Part shown: piece after piece, positions 42,310-47,683 of the stretch
Layout of the letters: each line of letters starts with the position of its first letter
Position numbering within the stretch: position 1 is the stretch's first letter
Origin: an uncultured Lachnospiraceae bacterium
GTDB taxonomy: Bacteria; Bacillota; Clostridia; Lachnospirales; Lachnospiraceae
Reading direction: 5' to 3'
NCBI GenBank assembly: GCA_947172705.1
Contig: CAMWCA010000024.1
Span: 1 to 47,683 of the forward strand
DNA: 47,683 nt
The notes under the pieces: model-generated
Told to the model about the DNA's origin: nothing
The model's input: only the letters and a program-made list of their open reading frames with translations
Databases searched by the model: none
Made by a program: the position numbers and the translations under genes

Positions 42310-42903
42310 GTGGGCGCAACTGAAGAAATTATCAAGATGGCAAAAGAGAATAATGGTACAGTTACTACTGCAATGGTGGTTGCAGCAGGCATCTCTCGTG
42401 GAAATATTAAATACCTTGTTGAAAAGGGCATGATTGAAAAGTCAACAAGGGGTGTTTATATTTTGCCGGAGGTTTGGGATGACGAGATTTTTAATTGGCA
42501 GAGTCGATTTAAAAGAGGAATCTATTCTCATGAAACAGCATTGTTCCTTTGGGGGTTAACGGACAGGACGCCGAACAGGTATTACATGACATTTCCGACG
42601 AATTATAATTTGACAAAGCCCAAAGAAGAAAACATTCGATGTGTGCAGTGCAAAGAAGATTTGTATGATTTGGGAGTGGCGGAAGCGGTTACGCCGGGAG
42701 GAAATATAGTAAGGGCATATAGTGTGGAGCGTACGCTTTGTGATATTTTACGCACACATAGTCAAGTGGATATTCAGGTAGTGGCGGAGGCTTTTAAACG
42801 GTATGCAACCAGAGTGGATAAAAATATTCCGCTTTTGTCAGAGTATGCAAAAATTTTGAAGGCAGAAAAAAGACTCAGAGCATATCTGGAGGTGTTGTTA
42901 TGA
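42310..42903 (+). CDS. abiEi: AbiEi antitoxin
   Basis: A 197-residue type IV antitoxin. Residues about 5-60 are a winged helix (ENNGTVTTAMVVAAGISRGN; LVEKGMIEKSTRGVYILPE). The C-terminal part follows the AbiEi pattern (RGIYSHETALFLWGLTDRTP; YSVERTLCDILRTHS). It represses its own promoter through the inverted repeat upstream and counters AbiEii; neither activity is shown for this copy. It starts at GTG 42310, with AAAGGGAG nine bases before, and overlaps abiEii by 4 bases. Confidence 0.9.
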   Translation: MGATEEIIKMAKENNGTVTTAMVVAAGISRGNIKYLVEKGMIEKSTRGVYILPEVWDDEIFNWQSRFKRGIYSHETALFLWGLTDRTPNRYYMTFPTNYNLTKPKEENIRCVQCKEDLYDLGVAEAVTPGGNIVRAYSVERTLCDILRTHSQVDIQVVAEAFKRYATRVDKNIPLLSEYAKILKAEKRLRAYLEVLL

Positions 42904-43736
42904 AAAATGCAATGCAACTAAAAGCGATTATTAAAAATTTTGCAAAGGAAAAACATATATCCGCACAGCTCGTGATGCAGAACTTTATGTTAGAGAGATT
43001 GCTGGAGCGAATATCCCTTTCAAAATATCAGCAGAATTTTATTTTGAAAGGTGGATTTCTGATTGCAGCAATGGTGGGGCTTGATACCAGAGCAACTATG
43101 GATATGGATGCAACCATAAAAGGCTTGCCTGTCAATGAACAGACGGTGCGGAAAATGTTTGAAGAGATTTGCAAAATAGAATTAGAGGATGATGTGACCT
43201 TTAGTTTCCGTAGCATCGGAGAGATTCGAGAGGGAGATGTATATACCGGGTACCGTGTTTCTTTGTCGGCAAATTATCTGCCAATGGCTGTTCCGCTGAA
43301 ATTGGATATTACGACAGGGGACAAGATTACGCCAAAAGAGGTGGAGTATCAATTCAAACTTCTCTTAGAAGATAGAAGTATTTCGGTGCTTGCATATAAT
43401 CTGGAAACCATTATGGCGGAAAAACTGGAGACAGTTATATCCAGAGGTGACCAGAATACCAGACCAAGAGATTACTACGATATCTATATATTGACCAAGC
43501 TACAATATACAAACATAGAGCCGGATGCGTTAAAGGCTGCACTGAACGCCACCATAGAGAAACGTGGCTCATCAGCGGTGGTTAAGGAGTATCATAGCAT
43601 TATGGATACGGTTAAGAAGAGTGAAGTAATGCAGAGGCAGTGGAAGAATTATCAGAAGGATTTTGAATATGCAATGGACATTGTGTTTGAGGATGCGTGT
43701 GATGTGGTGGTAGAGTTGATGGAAAGCTTGGGGTGA
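42900..43736 (+). CDS. abiEii: AbiEii nucleotidyltransferase toxin
   Basis: A 278-residue nucleotidyltransferase-fold toxin. The catalytic motif is visible as ILKGGFLIAAMVG (Gly51-Gly52) with MDMDATIKG (Asp68, Asp70). The later AEKLETVISRGDQNTRPRDY matches the conserved C-terminal active-site Lys/Arg region. In AbiE systems the toxin inhibits growth on phage infection. The ATG overlaps the abiEi stop (ATGA), the usual coupling. The pair is complete, without visible damage. Confidence 0.93.
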   Translation: MKNAMQLKAIIKNFAKEKHISAQLVMQNFMLERLLERISLSKYQQNFILKGGFLIAAMVGLDTRATMDMDATIKGLPVNEQTVRKMFEEICKIELEDDVTFSFRSIGEIREGDVYTGYRVSLSANYLPMAVPLKLDITTGDKITPKEVEYQFKLLLEDRSISVLAYNLETIMAEKLETVISRGDQNTRPRDYYDIYILTKLQYTNIEPDALKAALNATIEKRGSSAVVKEYHSIMDTVKKSEVMQRQWKNYQKDFEYAMDIVFEDACDVVVELMESLG

Positions 43737-43787
43737 TTTTGGATTGTGTGAATGTGTGAAATAAGTTAGATGGAGAGGTTATGAATT

Positions 43788-44651
43788 GTGGATGGTAAGC
43801 GTATAAGAGAATATTGGTCAAATGAAATGCAGGCTCTATTAGATACTTATAAGCAGTTTCAAGTGCTAATTCCGGCAGAAAATAGGAATGGAGCAGATCA
43901 TAACGGAGAGGATGGAAGATATGTTGAAACTTTAATTAGAGAATATTTAAAGAGATATCTTCCTAAAGATTTGGAGGTATTGACAGGGTTTATTTTACGA
44001 CCTGCGGTAAAAACCGGACTTAAAAATAAATACCGAAAAGGACAAGAAGACGTTCATTCAACGCAGTTGGATATTATAGTGTATGATAGTGCAAAATATC
44101 CAATATTTCAGAGATTTGGGGAAAGTGTAATTGTTCCGCCGGAAGGAGTTATTGGGGTTATTTCAGTAAAAAAGCATTTGCATGACTCCGATATAGCTCA
44201 CGAATTGTGTATGCTGAAAAAAGCCTCTAAATTATGCAGGTGTGAGAATGATGCAAAAGTTAATATAAGAGGTCCGTTTTTGGCATTGGTATCAATGGAT
44301 TCTTTTGAAAAAAAGGAGAAAAATACAGAAGATTGGATTTTTGATAAGTTGCAACAGGAATATAAAAGTGAAGAGGATTATTTTGATGATTTGATAGGAT
44401 ATATTGGGGCGTTAAGCAAATGGAGCATTTTTAAAAAGCGTCCGAAAACAGGGGGAAAAGCTGAATATATATTTTTTGATCATACTGATGAAGAACAACA
44501 TATAGGATTTCAATTTATTTTAACAGGATTATTAAGTGTGTATTATGATGAAACAAGAAACTTTATCTCCAGACCAGGATTTACAGCTTTTCCTTCGTAT
44601 AGAAACTGTAATAAAAAATTAGGTGAGATTAAGACAAAAGGTATGCGTTAA
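43788..44651 (+). CDS. DUF6602-type nuclease-like protein
   Basis: A 287-residue cytoplasmic protein starting at GTG 43788 with GGAGAGG upstream. The core fits a DUF6602/PD-(D/E)xK-like fold: Glu47 in GRYVETLIREYL, Asp95 in STQLDIIVYDS, Glu119 in VPPEGVIGV and Lys128 in VISVKK. The position that usually holds the Glu of the ExK motif is Ser126, so the catalytic acid may be replaced or Glu119 may serve. It follows abiEii by 51 bases and may share its transcript. The family often sits in defence regions. Activity is unproven. Confidence 0.72.
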   Translation: MDGKRIREYWSNEMQALLDTYKQFQVLIPAENRNGADHNGEDGRYVETLIREYLKRYLPKDLEVLTGFILRPAVKTGLKNKYRKGQEDVHSTQLDIIVYDSAKYPIFQRFGESVIVPPEGVIGVISVKKHLHDSDIAHELCMLKKASKLCRCENDAKVNIRGPFLALVSMDSFEKKEKNTEDWIFDKLQQEYKSEEDYFDDLIGYIGALSKWSIFKKRPKTGGKAEYIFFDHTDEEQHIGFQFILTGLLSVYYDETRNFISRPGFTAFPSYRNCNKKLGEIKTKGMR

Positions 44652-44661
44652 ATAATGGAAA

Positions 44662-44685
44662 GGGGTTGTTGCAAAAGTATGAACT
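44662..44685 (+). repeat. IS-end-like sequence, copy 2
   Basis: GGGGTTGTTGCAAAAGTATG and the four bases after it repeat the segment at 41963-41986 in direct orientation (20 of 24 identical). A T-rich GTGCCCC follows at about 44690-44702 and could pair with the GGGG, so the site might also act as a terminator. Confidence 0.45.
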
Positions 44686-44735
44686 GCTCTTTTTTGTGCC
44701 CCTAAGTGGTTGTCGAGACTGAAAAGGAAAATATT

Positions 44736-45428
44736 ATGGCAAACATTCTAATTGTAGAAGACGAAAAGAATATGCAAAACATCATCTCCGAATATATGCG
44801 CAGGGGAGGGCATACTTGTTTTACCGCTGATGACGGTGTGGACGCCCTGATGTTATTGAAAAATAATCCCATGGATTTGATGATACTGGATATTATGATG
44901 CCGCATCTTGACGGGTTTTCCGTATGTAAAATGGCAAGAGAGATGAGCGGTCTGCCAATTATTATGCTGACTGCTAAAAGTGATGAGGAAGATAAACTGA
45001 AAGGCTACGAATACGGCGCAGACGATTACATGACAAAACCCTTCAGCCCGAAGGTACTGCTTGCGAAGGCAAACGCCTTGCTGCGCCGTACTGCGGCATT
45101 CCCTGCGGATATGCTTAATGATACGCTAAACCCTACGATCAGTGCAGGGAAAATAACCATAAACCCTACAGCGCATAAAGTGTTCCTGGGCGGCACGGAA
45201 ATTACGTTGACGCACAAAGAATATGAACTGCTGTATTTTTTTATGTCCAATCCTGAACAGATTTTTTCACGGGAACAACTATTAAACCGTATTTGGGGGT
45301 ATGATTTTGAGGGGAATACACGGACGGTAGACACCCATATCAAAACTTTGCGGCAGAAATTGGGCAGTGAGGGAAAATCCATTGTAACGCTTATCCGTTC
45401 CGGATATAAATTTGAGGTGGCAAAATGA
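44736..45428 (+). CDS. OmpR-family response regulator
   Basis: A 230-residue regulator. The receiver domain has the acidic pair in IVEDEK, the phosphorylated Asp in LMILDIMMPHLDG and the conserved Lys in MTKPFSP. The winged-helix DNA-binding domain at the C-terminus shows EYELLYFFMSNPEQIFSREQ and TVDTHIKTLRQKLG. ATG 44736 has AAAAGGAAAATATT upstream. It overlaps the kinase gene (ATGA). It probably controls the ABC exporter downstream. Confidence 0.94.
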   Translation: MANILIVEDEKNMQNIISEYMRRGGHTCFTADDGVDALMLLKNNPMDLMILDIMMPHLDGFSVCKMAREMSGLPIIMLTAKSDEEDKLKGYEYGADDYMTKPFSPKVLLAKANALLRRTAAFPADMLNDTLNPTISAGKITINPTAHKVFLGGTEITLTHKEYELLYFFMSNPEQIFSREQLLNRIWGYDFEGNTRTVDTHIKTLRQKLGSEGKSIVTLIRSGYKFEVAK

Positions 45429-46495
45429 GAGAACGATTTTCACTCCGGACGGTACGAAAAAAAATAGTCATGATTTCAAAGCTTGCAGGCATCCTTTTGA
45501 TGATTTCATATCTTATTTCAACACGGCTGCCTTTAGGAGAGAATCTTTCTTTTTTAGTGTGGGTGATCTTTGTCATTTTGCTGATCATGATGATAGACCG
45601 CTTATTAGGACGGTTTATTTCAGATCCGATGGATAAAATTTGCGAAATGGCGCACAGGGCGGCAAGGCTGGATTTTTCCCAGCCTTGCAAAATAACATCA
45701 AAAGACGAATTCGGGGAGCTTGCAGACAATCTCAATAAGATGTCCGAAAATTTGCAGGACGCCCTTGAAAAACTGGAAAAGGCAAATGACCGGCTTGCAA
45801 AAGATGTGCAGCAGGAAAGAAAATTATTAAGGGAGAGAAAAGAATTAACAGACCGGCTTTCCCACGAAATGAAAACGCCCATAGGAGTGATCCGTGCCTA
45901 CGCGGAGGGAATACAGGACGAAACGGAGGAAGAAAAAAGGCAGAAATATTCCGAGATCATCATTTCCGAAACAGAAAGAATGGGTATGCTGATCGAGACA
46001 TTGTTAGATTTGTCCGCATTGGAAAGTGGGGCTGCAGCATTGGTGCCGGAGCGGTTTGACTTCGTAGAATTTGCAGAGACGATAGCGGGGCGGTTATTGA
46101 TCGATATGCCGGAAATCGATTTTGAATTACAGTACGAACTTCCGGAACATAAAGTTTTTGTTTATACGGACAGACAGCGTATGGAGCAGGTTTTAAACAA
46201 CTTTATTGTCAATGCAAAAAAGAATGTATCTCCAAAGGGTATTTTACGCTTGTCATTGATTGTACAGGAAAATATGCTTCATTTTTCCGTTTATAACCAG
46301 GGCTCTTCCATACCGCCCGAAATTTTGCCTAAAATATGGGAAAAGTTCTACCGTGATAAAGATGCAAAATACAGCGGTTCAGGCTTGGGGCTTGCCATTG
46401 CAGCACAAATCTTATCCATGCAAAACTTAGAATACGGAGCAGAAAACTTAGCAGACGGCGTCAGGTTTTTCTTTTCTATTCCCATCATAGATTGA
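45425..46495 (+). CDS. Sensor histidine kinase with short extracellular loop
   Basis: A 356-residue kinase. Two N-terminal helices (about residues 14-32 and 43-59) are joined by only about ten residues outside, as in intramembrane-sensing (BceS-type) kinases. HAMP-like and coiled-coil segments follow. The phosphoacceptor His is in LSHEMKTPIGVIRAYAEGI, the N box is in NNFIVNAKKNVSPKG, and the G box is GSGLGLAIAAQIL. It signals to the regulator encoded upstream; the short loop suggests that it senses membrane stress or a transporter rather than a soluble ligand (inference). Confidence 0.92.
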   Translation: MRERFSLRTVRKKIVMISKLAGILLMISYLISTRLPLGENLSFLVWVIFVILLIMMIDRLLGRFISDPMDKICEMAHRAARLDFSQPCKITSKDEFGELADNLNKMSENLQDALEKLEKANDRLAKDVQQERKLLRERKELTDRLSHEMKTPIGVIRAYAEGIQDETEEEKRQKYSEIIISETERMGMLIETLLDLSALESGAAALVPERFDFVEFAETIAGRLLIDMPEIDFELQYELPEHKVFVYTDRQRMEQVLNNFIVNAKKNVSPKGILRLSLIVQENMLHFSVYNQGSSIPPEILPKIWEKFYRDKDAKYSGSGLGLAIAAQILSMQNLEYGAENLADGVRFFFSIPIID

Positions 46496-46546
46496 AATTT
46501 TTATAATCAGTAGCCTTTGAATTTATGAAGGTCAAATCATTTGGGG

Positions 46547-46594
46547 AGAATGCGTAGCATTCTTATAATCGAGTGCGTAAGCACTCGATTTTTT
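46547..46594 (+). terminator. Tandem hairpins, second a terminator, after the two-component genes
   Basis: AGAATGC-GTA-GCATTCT (46547-46563) precedes ATCGAGTGC-GTAA-GCACTCGAT (46568-46589), which is followed by TTTTTC. Some read-through to the ABC genes is possible. Confidence 0.85.
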
Positions 46595-46677
46595 CACCTC
46601 AATTTCACAGTGACCACACCCTGATTTCACTCCAATTTTTTATATTAATGCCAATAACTGATAAGGAGGTATGGTAT

Positions 46678-46830
46678 ATGTTTTTAGGAACCCCGTGGTA
46701 TTGGTGGATGGTCGTTGTAGCAGTGCTGATAATTTCCGTCCCTCTCAAGATGAAATTTATGAAATGGTGGAACAAACGCCAGCAGGAAAAGAAAGAAAGC
46801 CGGCAAGGGAAGTGGGGGGATGAGGAATGA
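46678..46830 (+). CDS. 50-residue membrane protein
   Basis: A small protein starting at ATG 46678 with AAGGAGGTATGGTAT upstream. One hydrophobic helix (about residues 7-24, WYWWMVVVAVLIISVPL) is followed by a basic tail (KMKFMKWWNKRQQEKKESRQ). Its stop overlaps the ABC ATPase start by four bases (ATGA), so it is translated together with it. It may assist the transporter or be a signal for the kinase; neither is shown. Confidence 0.72.
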   Translation: MFLGTPWYWWMVVVAVLIISVPLKMKFMKWWNKRQQEKKESRQGKWGDEE

Positions 46831-47675
46831 TTGAAGTTAAAAATCTGACGTTTTCTTACGGAAAAGATAAGCAGGCGCTGCATGGCTTGGATTTTACGGT
46901 GGGAGACGGGGAAATCTTTGGGTTTCTTGGTCCCAATGGTTCGGGAAAATCCACGACTCAAAAAATCCTCACTGGAATTTTAAAGGGGCATGGCGGTTAT
47001 GTGTCCTTGTTTGGACAGGATATTTCTACGTCACATACCCGGGATTTTTTTGAAAAAATAGGGGTTTTATTTGAATTTCCCTATTTGTATGCAAATTTAA
47101 GCGCCATTGACAATCTGAAATACTTTTCCTCTTTTTATCCTGCAGGTCAGTGCAGGGATATTGGAGAACTTTTGGAAAAATTGGAATTTAAGACCGATTT
47201 CCTGAAAAAACCGGTTTCGTCATATTCCAAAGGGATGCGTCAGCGTGTCAGCATGGCAAGGGCGCTGATCAGTAGCCCGAGACTGCTGTTTTTGGACGAG
47301 CCCACCAGCGGGCTTGACCCTTCCGGCGCTGTCCTGTTCCGCAGGATCATAGAAGAAGAACGAAAGAAAGGCACAACCGTATTTTTAACCACGCATAATA
47401 TGCTGGATGCAGATTTATTGTGCGACAGGGTAGCTTTTATTACAAACGGAAATATTGTTGCACTGGACACGCCGAAAAGATTAAAAGAACAAAACAGTAA
47501 TCACCGTGTACGGATTGAATATCTGTATCAAGGCAGGCGTGAGGAAAACATAATAGAGATTCCGGAATTGGAAAGAGGCATTCCTTTCGGGTATGATGAA
47601 ATTGTCAGTATCCATTCAGAAGAGCCAACTTTAGAGGATATGTTTATCCAATATACAGGAAGGGGGCTGTCCTGA
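46827..47675 (+). CDS. ABC transporter ATP-binding protein
   Basis: A 282-residue ATPase of the exporter type. Walker A GPNGSGKST, Q-loop region FEFPYLYANLSAIDN, signature YSKGMRQRVSMARAL, Walker B LLFLDEPTSGLDPSGA and the H-switch TTHNMLDADL are all present. The C-terminal ~60 residues (LYQGRREENIIEIPELERG) are the usual DUF4162-like extension. It lies downstream of a two-component system and is coupled to a membrane permease gene that begins at the window edge. It probably exports an antimicrobial or lipid-linked compound; the substrate is unknown. Confidence 0.94.
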   Translation: MIEVKNLTFSYGKDKQALHGLDFTVGDGEIFGFLGPNGSGKSTTQKILTGILKGHGGYVSLFGQDISTSHTRDFFEKIGVLFEFPYLYANLSAIDNLKYFSSFYPAGQCRDIGELLEKLEFKTDFLKKPVSSYSKGMRQRVSMARALISSPRLLFLDEPTSGLDPSGAVLFRRIIEEERKKGTTVFLTTHNMLDADLLCDRVAFITNGNIVALDTPKRLKEQNSNHRVRIEYLYQGRREENIIEIPELERGIPFGYDEIVSIHSEEPTLEDMFIQYTGRGLS

Positions 47676-47683
47676 TGTGGAAT
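47675..47683 (+). CDS. Start of next gene (probably ABC permease), cut by window
   Basis: The ATG at 47675 overlaps the ATPase stop (TGATG). Three codons are visible, too few to identify. A permease is expected from the operon arrangement. Confidence 0.4.

Overview
The window looks like part of a chromosome from a gut-type anaerobic Firmicute, most likely a Lachnospiraceae member. The grounds are AGGAGG-type ribosome binding sites, moderate to low GC, many short co-directional operons, a DUF6033 protein, a BspA-type leucine-rich surface protein and abundant small transferred genes. This assignment is inferred from gene content; no rRNA or tRNA is visible.

Layout. (1) 1-4359: a glycoside-use operon with the 3' part of a GH116 glycosidase, a sugar-binding lipoprotein and two ABC permeases, closed by a terminator. 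(2) About 4560-19850: an accessory zone of small, mostly co-directional and unrelated genes. These are a COG3910-like ATPase, several GNAT acetyltransferases, a DUF3788 gene frameshifted at a 10-T run, DUF6033, 3-methyladenine glycosylase, DUF2164, a rifamycin ADP-ribosyltransferase, a methyltransferase, a DUF1905-cytidine deaminase fusion, a YdeI-like protein, a winged-helix/nucleotidyltransferase pair resembling a toxin-antitoxin system, an XRE regulator, a TetR-CPBP protease pair, DUF4180, a nitrilase-family enzyme and a cupin. Several pieces are remnants (a truncated GNAT, a Fic fragment fused to a membrane protein, repeated gene tails), so the zone is turning over rapidly. (3) 20091-22934: a conserved core operon for coenzyme A, with an ECF pantothenate-type S component, coaX and coaBC. 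A lone sulfite/nitrite reductase-like gene follows on the minus strand. (4) 24738-31077: secreted and sensory genes, namely a four-repeat secreted protein, a FIST sensor with a soluble chemotaxis transducer, and a BspA-like LRR surface protein.

(5) 31074-38033: the most interesting block. It holds a very large SF1 helicase with a coiled-coil insertion, a B12-binding radical SAM protein, and a MotA/TolQ/ExbB channel protein overlapping a MotB/OmpA-type stator partner. The last two have the architecture of ZorA and ZorB of the Zorya anti-phage system, but no ZorC, ZorD or ZorE is present; the upstream SF1 helicase could be the DNA-acting partner. (6) 38160-44651: a defence-like island with an AAA/DUF4143 ATPase behind paired CGGCTAA repeats, a DUF4062 protein, an orphan membrane protein, a complete AbiEi/AbiEii pair with a visible autoregulatory operator, and a DUF6602-type nuclease-like protein. 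The AbiE/DUF6602 part lies between two copies of an IS-end-like sequence. (7) 44736-end: a two-component system with an intramembrane-sensing-type kinase, a 50-residue membrane protein and an ABC exporter ATPase, probably for envelope or antimicrobial stress; the permease gene starts at the window edge.
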